Notes: generated by a model from the letters alone, not told the origin. A stretch of 64,000 bases of DNA from Papilionanthe hookeriana x Papilionanthe teres (GCA_022702705.1 CM040425.1:5658001-5722000); one strand, 5' to 3'. Numbered from the stretch's first letter, positions 45,084 to 58,104 are shown. Program-made: numbers and translations.

Positions 45084-46409
45084 TAGCTTGATTTACCTCT
45101 GAGATGTGTTGATTCTATTGTTAGTTTATTTCTTGTTTGCTAGTGTTGTTTGTTGTTCGTTAGTGTAGATTTGTTTATGAAACTTTGTGTGGATTGTTTG
45201 ATGTTGAGACTGCTTTAAATATTTAGTGTATTGTGTTGAAGACTGAAATTTGGATGAATTAATGTTTATTTCTGTTTCAGCCTACTGTTTAGTATTCTTA
45301 AATAGTTAGTAATGTTGTTATGTTTCTATTACTATTAGTAGTATAGTCATTTAATTCAGCTACTGATATAAAAAAATGATGAGCCTGCTTACTTTTATAT
45401 ATGCTTCGTTATTTCAGTAATATTCATAAAAAACATGCGTAGAAGTAAATTTTTCTTTTTAGACTATTTTAACATACTTATAAAAAAATTCCTTTTTAAA
45501 TTATACCTTTCTTTCTCTCATACTTTAAATTTTTTCATGATATACCAAAACTTAAGTTTGGGGGAAGGGAAAATACATGCAAATTTAAATTTTATTTGTC
45601 CTTAATGAACTAATATTTTCTAAAAATAAAATATTAACATAACATAAGGAATGAAGAATCTATTTAAGATCATTTAAATTTTTGAAATTATAAATAATTT
45701 AGCAGACTTAATCAAAATTTTAATAACTTTGATTAATTTTAAGAGTAGAATTATTCAACTTAAAGAAGAGTAAGATTAAAAAAATTTTCTATTCATAGTA
45801 GAAATAATTGAATTTTAAAAGTATTAAGAAATAAAAAATTATAACTTGAAAAAAAAAAGATTGAAATTTTTTTTGAAATCTATTCATGTTATAGTAATTA
45901 AGTGAAAATGTATAAGTTTGAAAATATAAGTTAAGGATAGTGAAGTTCAAAACCATTAACTGGCTATCCATATATAGTAATCCTCTCTGTAAAAAAAAAA
46001 AGAGAGAGAAGAGAGAGGAGAAGCTTGAGGAGAAGCCTAATCAAAAATTGGATTCACTTAAATTAGCTTATAAGAAAAAAACTGATTACATATTTTACTT
46101 AATTTTTATGCATGTATCTTTATTAGAAAAGATTTTCATGAAGATCTTTTTCTTGTAAATAATTTATGTGATCTTAATATAATAAACTATAATTATTTTT
46201 GAAGTGAATGAAAAATTTTTGAAATCTTATGATTTGGTAGTTAAATATTCTTTAAATTCTTAAAATTAAACTTAGTTAAATTTGGTTAATGATTTACTAA
46301 AGCCTTTATAAAATAAAAAATTATAAGAAATCTTAAATATTTACCTTTTATTCCAATTGTTATACATTTTATATAGTAAAAAGGGTTACTTGAGGACAAG
46401 TAACATTTA
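45084..46409 (+). other. 3' untranslated region of element E
   Basis: Very AT-rich, with no supported gene. It contains a second polypurine-like site at 45551-45570 and, near 46000, a run of AGAGAGAA repeats. Confidence 0.6.
45551..45570 (+). promoter_or_regulatory. Second polypurine-tract-like site (element E)
   Basis: CTTAAGTTTGGGGGAAGGG shares TTTAAGTTTGGGGGA-like sequence with the tract at the LTR but lies about 860 bp upstream. It could be an extra plus-strand priming site. Confidence 0.5.
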
Positions 46410-46423
46410 AGTTTGGGGGATTT
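46410..46423 (+). promoter_or_regulatory. Polypurine tract of element E
   Basis: AGTTTGGGGGATTT ends directly at the TGATCC of the 3' LTR, the expected place for second-strand priming. Confidence 0.88.
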
Positions 46424-46911
46424 TGATCCATGAAAAAAATACTTATTTTTATGCCTTGATTTTTATCAAATTTTTAAAGATATTATGCTTTAATGAAAGG
46501 TATTTTTGTGTTTTGGATGTAGGTGATGAAAAAATGTTCAAGAAGGAAAAAAGAATGAAAAAGGAGCAAAAAGGAGTAAAAATGGAGCCAAAATGCAAGA
46601 TTGTCAAAATAATTGGTCTGGCGCCTAGGAGCCAGAATCCGGTGCCTAAGCGCCAGTTCGATACAGAATTCTGTAAGATTTTTGATGACTTTTGGACGGT
46701 TATTTTGACGGTGTTAGCGGTTATTGGACCATCTAGAATATTGGCAGTTATTCCTGGATTATAGGACATGTGATACATTGTATTTGGACGCTTGGAAACG
46801 GTTAGGATCGCGAAGAGGTGCGATCCAAAATGAAGAGGTGAGAAGAATTGGACGTAGAGTCCGGCGCCTAGGCGCCCGATTCCGGTGCCTAGGCGCCAGA
46901 TTCCAGAGCCT
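46424..46911 (+). repeat. 3' LTR of element E, truncated
   Basis: First 488 bp of the LTR, with GC boxes at 46619-46656 and 46861-46899; then TGTTGACC of the G2 segment begins. It keeps the U3 part lost from the 5' LTR. Confidence 0.87.
46619..46899 (+). promoter_or_regulatory. Two pairs of GC palindromes in the 3' LTR of element E
   Basis: 46619-46656 holds GGCGCCTAGGAGCC and GGTGCCTAAGCGCC; 46861-46899 holds GGCGCCTAGGCGCC and GGTGCCTAGGCGCC, each pair about 23-24 nt apart. The first starts 195 bp into the LTR. Same motif as before ORF3 and ORF4. Confidence 0.8.
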
Positions 46912-49900
46912 TGTTGACCTCAATTTTGGTGAGGTCTTTTGCTTCTCTCTTTAGTACTTAGGATCTAGCCGTAGGCTTTTCCTTTGAGTAATCTTAGAGG
47001 ACTAGAAATGGAACCCACCATTTAGAAATTCAAACTACTTCTTAACTCCCTGCAAACCCCACAAGCTTGATTGTAGACCCCTAATCACCTAGAGGGTTGA
47101 AATCAAATGTGGAGGTTTAAAGGATGAGTTCCCTATAGGACTTTTTGGCCTTAGGAATACCCTGGATGTCCTGGTCTGGTGAGGGTTGACTTGCACATAC
47201 ACTGCAATCTCACACACATTCCAAGTCCTAAAACCACACTCTCACCCAACTTGACTTCCTGACTCATGTAGGTAATTCATATGGATGGTCCTTAACCCCT
47301 AATCCCTTGGCTAAGAGGGTTAGGAACAACATAGTGAATGCCTCAAATGAGTCATCTCATGGCTTATATGGGCTTAATATGGCTTCATAGCTCAACCAAA
47401 ATGACCATCTTTGGCCAAAATATCAAAATTTCCAAAAATACCCCTAAACCCTTACCACCACTCAAATTGACCTTCTTTGGCCAAAAATATCAAAATTTCC
47501 AAAAATGCCCCTAACCCCCCCCCCCAATTACCAAAATACCCTTTTACCCCAAAAATTCAGAAAATTCCCAAAAAATTCCAGAAAATCCCAAATATTCCCA
47601 ATTTCATTTTGTTCAACTACACCATGGGCCAATTTTACCAATTTACCCCACTTTTACCAAAAACCCCCAATTTGACCCATTTTTAACCCAAGTGAACCCA
47701 ATGTCAAACCAAACCACCCCAATTGACCTCAATTTTGGTCCAACTCAAATCTAAACTTCAATTAAATATCCCCAATATCAATTTAGACCAAATCCAACTC
47801 CAATTTGATTTACATTTGGGCCCAATTTCAATTTGAAGCCTAAGGCCCAATTTTGGCCCATGACCTAAACCTAGCTCAAACCAACCCAATTCAACTCCAA
47901 CTGGCCCCAAATCTTTTCTAAAGCCTTCCTAACATCCCCATAAAAAAGAACTAACTTGATTTGCCCAAAATTTGAACCTAAACTCCACCCAAACCTAATC
48001 CAAAACCAAAATCCCTTAAATTAATCTAAACCCAAACCTAACCCAAATGGGACCAAATCCCAAAATCAAAGCCCAACCAAAGTTGAAAACTCTTAGTGAC
48101 ACTCCCATAAAAATTTCTCAACATTAATTTTATATCAAATCCAACGTTAGCCCAACCTTAAACCAAGTTAGCCCAATTTGACCCAATTTGGCCCCTTTAC
48201 TAAAAAGACCCACATTAAACCCAATTCAATTCAAAATCACTTCAAATTTGTTCCAAATCACTCATGACAGATCCCTAAACTAAACCCAACATTTATTTGG
48301 CATGGTTCTTTACAAAACTTTCATCCAAAAACCCATTTTAAAATCTAAAATCCCACTTCCATAAAGCCTTTAAAAGCCCATTTTCACCAAAATTCAAAAG
48401 GGCCAAAACCTATTTCAAAACTCATATGACATCTTCATTGGTCATCCATTTGATAAAATCACCCCCTAAGTTTTATTTCATCATTTAAACAAACCAAATG
48501 TGGCCCCATGAAAATTTTCCATCAAAATGTCTAAAAATTCAAAACCCTTTTTCATGTAATTGACCAAGCTTTGCCCCAAGCCACATGGAGCCATGGAGCC
48601 ATGCATAAGCCATATGCAAGCCTTGGAAGCCACTTTCCACATCACCAAACTAATTATGGCTAGAGAGGGAACCCCTTTCCAAACTCCTTCTTAAGCCTTT
48701 TTAACCCCTTTTATGTCACACTCTAACCCATGCTTAATCAAAATTCTTGGGATAGAGACTTCTCCACCTAAAGTCGAGCTGAGCCAAATGATTCATTTCA
48801 GCCCAAATCAAAATCTTGGAGGGTGAACCCAACCCATTTCCATGGCTTGACCAAATTAAGCTCAAAATGACTCTTCCCCCTTACCACTTAAACAAACTCC
48901 TTTACACATGTCATGCCTCAATTGACTGCACCATTGCCAACCCCTGATCCTTCTGAGCCAGATGGTGACCTAACCCTGCCGGCCAGCCGCCTGGGTCACC
49001 GAAAAATGCCTTGGCCGAGAGCTCCATGTGAGCCAAAATTTTCAATTCTTCCTTGCTGAGTTGTCCCGATCCAATCGAACACCATGGTTGTTCTTCTCTT
49101 GCATGGAGCAGATCGATCCCAAGCATCAAACCCCCCGGGAAGCCCTCCGACCATGTCTATTTAAACCCACCACCCTCTCGGCCAAATGAGGTGATGAACC
49201 GGACCTTAAGGAAACTCGCCAAAATTGCTCCAGGACCTTCTCTTAACCCAGAGCAGTTGATCCCCAGTGTTCCTTTGCCCTAATCCCCATTAACAGAGCT
49301 GAATTTCTGAGTTGAAAATCCACCCAAAAAATAGAACACTTCACCACAGTGAGCCAATCCTTAAATTGATTGACCCTACACCTTCACCGGACCAAGAGAA
49401 GTACCTCAGCAAAAGCCCCCTCACCAGGCCAGCCATTGCTTCCAGCCTCCAAGTTTTGTGATCGGCCTTGGTCACTTTCATACTTAGACAATTCCCCAGA
49501 GCCAGAGACTTCATCTGGAGCTTGCTTGGACTGAATCGAAGGTGACACAACTCTCAGATCGAAGCTTCACTTCTCTAAGCAAAGGTATGAACTCATTCTT
49601 CCTCCCGAGCTTCCAACAATTCTCCATTTTGTTTGGGTTAGATTCATAGCCTAGAAAGCGTATGGATGTGTTCGTCTCTTCAAGATGAATCGATAGAGTA
49701 TAAGAACTCAAAAATTCATTGAGAATCGAGAGAGATATTAGGGTTTGAGTGTGGACGGTCACGGGTGCACACCAAAAGTAGACAATGACTAGGAGCCGTT
49801 GGATCGCGCGTGTATCGAGCAGACAGTCGAGATTAAGCCGGACAGCGGAATGCTACGTGAACCGCAGGCCCCTGGAGCGCTGAGTCAGATGGTGGCGCTA

Positions 49901-51785
49901 AATCACAGAGCGACGTGTGGGCTTTCGATCAGCTGTAGGATGACGCGGCGCCGAGTCGCATAAGTAGAAAATTAGGGTATTTTTTAATTATTTAAATACC
50001 ACAACTTCAAAAATTCATATCTTTGCTTAGAAAAATCACAAAAATAAAATAAAAATACCCGCTTGCTCAGTGAACAGAGGAAAATAATGTGGAAAAGAAA
50101 TCAAGTTAATTGGATGAGTATTTTAGTTTTAATAATTTATTTACTATTTCCAATATTTTGATTCTCCATTTGCATAGACAATTCACCATGGCATGAGACC
50201 ATAGGGCTTTTGAAGCCTTTGATCTTGGGAACATTCCCTAAATTTTTCAAGGTCAGAGGCCATCTCTGTGAAAAGTTATTGATTTTTCAAGTTCATGACA
50301 CTGTTTTAGGTATTTTAATTTCAATAATTAGCATGTTGTAAAATAAATTCTAGGAAAATTTGGTGATATTTCTTAGGACCAGAGGACCCCATGAAAAATA
50401 TATTTTGAGTTAATTCATTCATAATAACCTTAATTGGCCTAAACCCCTAAAATTGAATTTAAATTAATTAGGGTTAACCACACATCAAATTGACTTGAAA
50501 ACAATTCTCCATTACTCTTTAGGGTCAGAGGAAACTCACATAAAATTTTGAAATCAATTGGACTTGATTAACCCCACCAAATGGATTGATTAAGCTTCAT
50601 AAGCAAAATGGAACTTTAAAAATTCATAACTCAAAAAATACTTTTCAAAAATTTACAAAAATGGTTTTGGAGCTTCTCCGATATCGGGGAGTTCGGGAAA
50701 ATTAAAATTGGAATTTTCTAAAAAAAGTTGATTTTTCACAATATTTTAATATTTTAATAATTAAAAAAATAATAAAAATAAAAAAAATGTCACATTTTGA
50801 CTCCTAATCATTTAGGAACAAACCAAATATTTTTCCTAAGTCACTAGGATGAGATATTGAATTTTAAAGGCTTAATGTAATTTTTAATATTAAAAAAATG
50901 AATTTTTAACCTCTTCACTAAAATAATTCTAATAAATCAAAGAAAAATCAAAAAATTATAAAATTTATTTTTCTGGACTCCTTGAGGTCAGAGAAATTGA
51001 AGAAATATATAAATTCTATTTTTTCAACTTTTATTTTATTTTAAAATTAATTAATACTCTAAAACTCAAAATAATTATAATGAATAAAATAAAAGTCAAA
51101 AAATCACAAAAATTGGTCTAAGTGGTTCTCTGGTCATTAGGAACATCCCATAATTTTTTTAAGGACAGAGACCTTTCCTTGGTCATTTTGTTGAATTTTC
51201 TTTGAAAATCCCTATTTTCTACTAAAAATAATTATATAAATAAATTAAATTCAGAAAAATCACATTTTCTCCTCTAATGTCTTAATTGACATGTGAGTGA
51301 GGTGACATAAAAATTTCAAATTCATTTGAGCTTAATTTAGTGAGTTATGAAATAAATAAGCCTAAAAGGGCATAAAGGTAATTAAAAATTTTTAACTCTT
51401 AATTAAAACTTTAGGTTTAATCAAAATGGAGGGTAAAATATTTGATTTTAACTTTCTCTTGGATGATTGAAACTTAGGGAAATTAAAAGGGTATAAACCC
51501 ATTAAACACTTTGAAAATATCAAAATGAAACTCTAATTAATTAAATAATTTAAATTTTGGAAAGAATATATTTAAAATTTGGATTATTAAAATAGGGATA
51601 TTATTAAGAGGATATTTATTCTTTAATTAAAAAATCCCTAAATAACTCACTTCAATAATATTTAGTTCTTAACTAAAAATTAAAATAATAATTAAAAATC
51701 AAATTTAAAATCTTGAAATTAAGTTAAATTAAATTAAATTAAGTTAAGTCAAAGTTTAAATTAAACTAAATTAACACCTTAACAA

Positions 51786-51930
51786 TTAAATTTAATTTAA
51801 TTTAAAATATTGAAACTAAAATTAAAATTAAATTAAATTAAAATTAAATTAAATTAAATTAAATTAAATTAAATTAAATTAAATTAAATTAAATTAAATT
51901 AAAATCAAATTAAATTAAATTAAATTGAAT
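51786..51930. repeat. (AAATT)n pentanucleotide repeat
   Basis: More than 20 near-perfect TAAAT/AAATT units with a few AAAATC interruptions. The matching part of copy 1 (about 11040-11110) has only two or three units. Confidence 0.93.
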
Positions 51931-53867
51931 TAAAATCACTTAAAAACAAACCTATATGAAATCATTAAGAGTTAAATCAAAATATATCAATAATTTAAAT
52001 ACCGCTTTCTATCTAAGTAAATTTAAAACATGAACATCAATCTGAAATACTAAGATAATTGAAAGTGTAAAGATTTAAATTAAATCTAAAATAATTTGAA
52101 CACTATTCCAAACTTAAAATTATTAATTAAAACCTCATAATTAAATTAAATCACTTTAAATCATTAACTCAAACTTTTAAATTAAGGATGATTAAAATTC
52201 TCAATAAACTAACTTGCCCTTAAAGGCTTTAATTATTATAACTCTTAAATAGATTATTAAGTGAGACGTCACTTCATTCATCAGGTAATCAAATAACCAA
52301 GTTCACTGAGCAAGAGACAAAGTTTAACTAAACTTCTGGATGATTAAATCATATGTGCAACTAAATTACTTGGACTCAAAATAATCCCAGAAGAATTGAA
52401 AAGATGTTTAGGACTCGTCCTAAGCACTTCCTCAATATGACGGGATGTTTTAGAAGAACAATTGAATTTAATTGTTCTTTGATGAAGAAAATCATCCTTA
52501 AACCAAACCAACAACCTAGACATCATAGGAAATGACTAGTTATAGGATTAGGACTTTGGTAGACAACCAAAACCCTTTCCCTTAGCTTTACCTAGGTATT
52601 TCTTGCAAAAATATGTTTAAATGCTCTAACATGTGTTTTAAGTGCAGCTTGGGATGACGGGAAGACCCTCCAGGTACGCTTTTATTTTATTGCAATTTAC
52701 TTTATTGAAATTTACTCACATGCATTACGCTTTACTTTTTCTTGCATTCTTGCATGATAAATAAGATTGTTGCATGAAAACCAAAACCTTTAGGATAACC
52801 CCTGAACTGAAAACAAAACTAAATTAAAAGTCATTGCAAGATAAAATTCACCGCCACAACATTCCAAAATATAAAACAACTCAAAATTTAATCACAAACA
52901 GAACAACAAAACTACAATTGCAACTAAATTAGAACGTCTCGTTGGATGATCGGGAATACCTCAGATGATGTAACCCACATGTTGCTAATGGGAATTCCCA
53001 CGGTCTAAATGAAAGTGTGGAACTCATTCAGTTGAGTTTAGCAAATTAATCTGGACTAAGTGAATTTGATGAAAATAATGGTGTCGAGATGACGGAACCG
53101 TGGGATCTTAATCGGTTCTGTTTAAATAACTTTAAGATTTGTTTTAATTAAAACATTAAAAAAATATTTGGACTTTAAGATTTCTAAACCAAAACACTTC
53201 TCTCATCTCCTGATTTATGACTTCTAAAACTAAACCTCTACAACAACAAGGAGCTCGGAGCATGGTGGGCAGCTCGGTCATCGTCATCAGCAAAACTCGG
53301 ATCTAGTTCAGCAAAACATTCTTAGAATTAAATAACCAAGCCATAGGACTTCGAGGTAGTTTGCCTAGTGCAACATAAATCCTCAACTCTTCGTTAGGCA
53401 TTTGCATGTTCATGTCATGTAAATTAAGCCCTAACCGGTCTTAGGACTCCGAGGTAGTCGTTCGATACGACATAAACCCTCATATCTTTCAAGTTATGTG
53501 TATGATCATGTCATACAGATAAAAGTCCTAATTAATTAAAATTGGCAGGATTGCAATATTAAATAAATTCCCAAATTGAAGCCAAATAATAAGATAGTTT
53601 GGGAAGTTGCTAAGATTCTTCTTAGATCCTCAGCTTCTCCCACTTTTCTTCCTTTGAACTCCTCAAATAAACTTGTTCCAAATTTGAGCTGATCCCTATT
53701 GAAATTTCCAAAATCTAATCCTTTGAAAACCTTATACTTTGAAATTCTTGAGAGCAGAACCACTAATCATTATCGAGAGTTTTATTAAATGATTCCCGTC
53801 ATTTAAGATGTAATTAACTATAGGGGCTTGCCCTTATAGGGAACTTTAAGAACCCAGGTAATATAAA

Positions 53868-53897
53868 CCCTGCTTAATTCATTTATATTAAGTAGGG
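53868..53897 (+). other. Conserved hairpin near the end of copy 2
   Basis: CCCTGCTTAAT (53868-53878) pairs with ATTAAGTAGGG (53887-53897), allowing one G-T wobble. Counterpart of 12912-12941. Confidence 0.7.
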
Positions 53898-54377
53898 GAA
53901 TTTGTCGACTTATAAAATTGGTTTGCGGACCAAACGGATGTCACAAATCTCCTAGTTTATTTAATCGAGCCCCATCATCAAGAAGTGTGTCTATTCTTCG
54001 GGATAGATACACGGTTTGTGAGTGCGGTGCTCGTTTATATAAACTATTCGGGAAGTGAGATCGGTTTGATTTCATATCTTAAAACTTTTAAACTTAAAAT
54101 TACTTTCAAAATCAAATGCTATCTTTTAAACTATATATATATATATTTAAATTAAATTTAAAATATGAAAATTCACCGACAACTTTTGTAGGCGACCCCT
54201 GATCACAGAAAAATACATCAAGAAATTCATATCTATTTTTGATGCAATTGAACTTTAAAGAAAGGTATTTTCTTTATTTTATTACAGAAATGAAGATTTA
54301 TTAGTGATAGAAGCAAAAAGCATGAAATGGAACAAATTTGGATAAAAAAGGAGGAAATTCATGCAAATATAACTACT

Positions 54378-54552
54378 TCACCGACGGCGAGATCGTGGCC
54401 GCCGACGGCGAGATCGTCAGGAGAAATTTCTGAAGGAATTATAACTACCTCGCCGACAACGAGCCCGAGCCCGCCGACAAGGTGTGATCGCGCTGTTCGA
54501 AGACCTTCTAGAAGCCCCACCGACGGTGAGGTCGTTTCCGCCGACGGCGAGC
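54378..54552 (+). promoter_or_regulatory. Three pairs of GC palindromes in the LTR of element F
   Basis: CACCGACGGCGAG / CGCCGACGGCGAG (54378-54412), CTCGCCGACAACGAG / CCGCCGACAAGG (54449-54482) and CACCGACGGTGAG / CGCCGACGGCGAG (54518-54551). They are spaced about 23-24 nt within pairs, start 178 bp into the LTR, and lie just upstream of the TATA box. Confidence 0.82.
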
Positions 54553-54629
54553 TAGTTCAAAATGCATATACATTGAACCCGGACACTTTTCGAAGAGGTG
54601 TTTAAGCACCCTCGGACCTTTGCCTACCT

Positions 54630-54640
54630 CTATAAATAGA
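54630..54640 (+). promoter_or_regulatory. TATA box of the LTR of element F
   Basis: CTCTATAAATAGAGG, a strong plant TATA match, 80 bp after the last GC palindrome. Transcription would start about 30 bp downstream, close to the 11-bp repeat. Confidence 0.75.
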
Positions 54641-54661
54641 GGCCGAATTCTAGAGTCTGGT

Positions 54662-54705
54662 GTGTGTCTTTTGTGTGTCTTTTGTGTGTCTTTTGTGTGT
54701 CTTTT
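54662..54705 (+). repeat. Four 11-bp tandem repeats after the TATA box
   Basis: GTGTGTCTTTT repeated four times, then degenerating (GAGTCTTCTGTGAG). It falls in the predicted start of the transcript leader. Confidence 0.93.
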
Positions 54706-55805
54706 GAGTCTTCTGTGAGTCTATTTCTAGTGTCTTAAGTGTAATTTGTGTGAGTTTAATTTAGTTTGAGTGTGTTTAGTGAGTTCATTAGTTTAATTGA
54801 GTTCTTTTTAGTTGCTGTACTAGAAGGAAAAGTCAAAGGAACTTCAAGGAGTCTGCTTGGAAAGGAAATTAAGATAAGTATCTTTGTTTATTGTTGTTAA
54901 CTTTAAATGAAATCCATGCTTTGTTTTACTCCCATGCATCTGAGTAGTTTTCTTAGTCTTTCTTCTTGTTTATGAAAATTATGCGGATTGATGAAATTAA
55001 ATAAAAGCACCTAATATAATATAAATTAATTGTGATAATTTTTACTTAAAACTTAATTTACTTTCAATCTGGCCAATTGAGTAGTTAAAATATGTTGAAT
55101 TATCAACTATAGTAAAAATTACATCCAATATTCAGGGAAGTCAAAAGCCTTGGAAGGCGGGTGCAAATAAATAGAGAAATATTAATTATCGGGCGTAGAA
55201 TTGGATATTTTAGTGTGACAGACTAAAATACTCAATTTGATCCTACTGTTTGAGAGCTGAAGTGTAGATGTTAGCCCTCAGATGAGGGGAACGTGGGAGC
55301 TCTAAAGTGGCGACCGTATCCTCCCGGCCTAGCCGCACATTCGGTAATCAAACATAGGATTAGTCAATGTTCTTTGCACCTAGACCAAAGGGTAAAGAAT
55401 AGGAATGCTCCTATTTGTCACAATACAAATTTAAAATTCTATTTAAATTCATCATTTCACTTAATTTTCTAAAAACAAGGAGAAGGATACTTTTTCTGAA
55501 TTAATTAAATCAACTTATTTCAAGCATTAGTTTACTTTAGTTTATTAAAGTTATTTGAATTTCTGTTCACTTTATTAGTAAGTAATTCCTTTAAATTTAG
55601 CTGATAACAATTCTGTTAAAAACTTCCCTGTGGGATCGATAACCAGGACTCCACTAGAGCCCTGTATTACTTGATACGATATGTATACTTGTGTAGAATA
55701 CACATTATACATTAAATCATATACCTATTTTTAAAGCGGGATCTAGTTTTTGGTTCTGTTGCTATAAACATAAATTACATACATACAAAAAGAGGGTCAA
55801 GTTTT

Positions 55806-55822
55806 TGGCGCCGTTGCCGGGG
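55806..55822 (+). promoter_or_regulatory. Primer-binding site, element F (tRNA-Asp)
   Basis: TGGCGCCGTTGCCGGGG, a perfect 17-nt complement of the plant tRNA-Asp 3' end. Confidence 0.93.
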
Positions 55823-55986
55823 AAGTAAAGAAATTATTTACTAAAGTAACAGACTAATCTAAAATTTATTTTAAAATTGTATGCAAAAATTTGGAAACTA
55901 AAATTTAATACCTTACGATTCAGAATTAGTGCGTACAATTAAAAGAATTAGAAAACAAAGAAAGAGAAATTATAAATTTAACACAA

Positions 55987-58104
55987 ATGGCAAATATACC
56001 TGAAAATCAAAATATCAATCAACCAAGACCATTACGAGATTATGCCAACCCTACATTAGATGAAATTCATTTAACTATTCAAAACCCTGATGTAGCTGCT
56101 AATTCATTCGAACTTAAACCTGCAATTATCCAAATGGTACAAAACAATCAATTTAGTGGTTCACCTACCGAAGATCCTAATTTACATCTTGCTAGTTTTT
56201 TAGAACTATGTGCTACTTTCAAATATGAAGGAGTATCTAACGATGCTATCAGACATAGACTTTTTCCTTTTTCTTTAAGGGATAAGGCTAAAATGTGGTT
56301 AAATTCGTTAGCACTTGGATCTATTAAAACTTGGGGAGAATTATCACAAAATTTCTATCCAAATATTTTCCACCATCTAAAACTCGCTAAGCTTAGAAAT
56401 GATATAACTTCTTTTAGTCGAGTTTGATGGAGAGTAAATATATGAATCTTGGGAGAGATTTAAAGAACTTCTTAGGAAATGCCCACATCATGCGTTACCG
56501 TATCGGTTAATTATCCAAACTTTTTATAATGGATTAGTAGGATCTTTAAGATCAATCATCGATGCTGCTGCTGGAGGATCATTAATGTCAAAACCATTTG
56601 AGGAAGCCTAAGCAATAATCGAAGAAATGACAACAAATAATTTTCAATGGCCTGCTGATAGAATGAATCCGAAAAAAATAGCTAGTATTCATGAAAATGA
56701 TGTGATATCTATGTTAGCTTCACAAATTGCCGCTATATCTAAAAAATTAGATCATTTTGGAATGAATTACTCTCCAACTATAACAGAAGAAAATTCATCT
56801 GGACAACTTATAGAATCTCAATCTCAATATGAAACAATTAATGCAATTAACAATAGACCCAATAATCCTTATGCAAATTATTATAATCCTGGATGGAAAA
56901 ATCATCCCAATTTTAATTGGAATAATAATACAACTAATCAACCATGGATGAATAATATGACACAACAATTAGGAAATCCATCTAATTAAGGAAATCCTAA
57001 TTATAAACCTAATTATCCACTTGGATTTAATAATAATAACCCACAATTTAAAGAAAATAAATTATCTATAGAAGAATTTATATTAAATATGGGTCAACAT
57101 TTACAAAATCAAGGAAATCAATTACAAATACAAGGAAATCAATTACAAAATCAAGGAACAACTATCAAAAATATTGAAACTCAACTTGGACATATCGCTA
57201 CTGCACTTAATAATAGAATACCTGGAACATTTCCTAGTAATGTAGAAATAAATCCTAAAGACAAGGGAAATGAACAAATTAAAACGATACAATTACGAAG
57301 TGGAAAAGAATTAGAACCTCGAATTCAGAAAGAACTTGAAAGTCAAAAAGAGGAAGTGGAAATTGAAAAAGAAAAGAATCAACAAGATCCAAACTTAGAA
57401 AATCCTTTAATATCAATGAAAATTTCTGTTGAAAAACCTCCACCACCATTTCCTCAACGACTAATTCAACATAAAAAAGACAAACAATTTGCTAAATTCC
57501 TTGAAATTTTGAAGAAATTAACGATAAATATTCCTTTCGTAGAAGCTTTAGAACGGATGCCAAACTATGTAAAATTCATGAAAGATATTCTAAATAAAAA
57601 AAGAAAATTTACCGATAATGAAATGGTTGCACTTAGTGAAGAGTGTAGTGTTATTATTCGAAAAAACTTCCCGAAAAATTAAAAGATCCCGGTAGTTTCA
57701 CTATACCTCGCACTATTGGAGAAAAATTCTATGGAAAAGCTTTGTGTGACTTAGGAGCAAGCATCAATCTAATGCCTCTATTAATTTTTAAGAGATTAGG
57801 ATTGAGAGAAATTTCACCTACTTCAGTAACTCTTCAGTTAGCTGACCGTTCTGTTACATATCCTAAGGGAGTTATTAAAGATGTATTAGTAAAAGTGGAT
57901 AAATTTATCTTCCCTGTAGATTTTATTGTTCTAGATATGGAAGAAGATAAAGAAATTCTTACCATTTTAGGAAGACCATTTTTAGCCACTGGAAAAGCTA
58001 TGATTGATGTTCAGAAAGGAGAATTAACTATGAGAGTAGATGACCAAAAAGTAACTTTTAATATTGCTAAATCAATGAAATATCCTGCTGCTAGAAAAAG
58101 ATGA
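55987..58104 (+). pseudogene. gag and protease of element F
   Basis: The N-terminal module (LIPYDSELVRT) is visible before the ATG but out of frame, so gag is taken from ATG 55987 (MANIPENQNINQPRPLRDYANP). The gag core is HLASFLELCATFKYEG, FPFSLRDKAKMWLNSL. A shift near 56415 and a TAA near 56609 interrupt it; the Asn-rich tail (YANYYNPGWKNHPNFNW) and a QLQNQGNQLQIQGNQ expansion follow. EKPPPPFPQRL precedes protease: a shift near 57680, then CDLGASINLMP (about 57745) and TILGRPFLATG (about 57965). The frame closes at 58104. Confidence 0.92.

Larger units (their letters stand above)
36326..46911 (+). mobile_element. Element E: Athila-like with ORF3 and ORF4
   Basis: The most complete element here: 5' LTR with a large deletion (36326-36704), primer site 36711-36727, gag-pol 36885-42131, post-pol block, GC boxes, ORF3 remnant, ORF4, polypurine tract (46410-46423) and 3' LTR (46424-46911). 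The overlapping first ~195 bp of the two LTRs look about 95% identical by eye. The 3' LTR is cut at 46911 by the start of the 7.3-kb G2 segment. Confidence 0.9.
46912..54199 (+). repeat. 7.3-kb LTR-like segment, copy 2 (G2)
   Basis: Collinear with 6078-13244 from TGTTGACCTCA to GGCGACCCC, same orientation, with dispersed indels (net about 120 bp longer, partly from an AAATT expansion at 51786-51930). It interrupts the 3' LTR of E on the left; on the right the LTR of F begins at once. Inference: 5' LTR (or solo LTR) of a second G element, with F inserted at or just past its end. No coding sequence is supported. Confidence 0.6.
54200..55799 (+). repeat. 5' LTR of element F (1.60 kb)
   Basis: Starts TGATCACAG and ends GGGTCA, 6 bp before the primer site. 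It contains the start block (GATGCAATTGAACTTTAAAG), three pairs of GC palindromes (54378-54552), a TATA box (54631), an 11-bp repeat (54662-54705), the shared mid block (55280-55430) and the U5 block from 55629 (GGGATCGATAACCAGGAC). Confidence 0.9.

Noticed and set aside
6078..54199. Reading the two 7-kb segments as the two LTRs of one 48-kb element
   Set aside because: They are clearly diverged, the sequence between them is all Athila-like elements and their fragments, and the left flank of copy 1 looks like an internal 3' end, so two separate insertions fit better.
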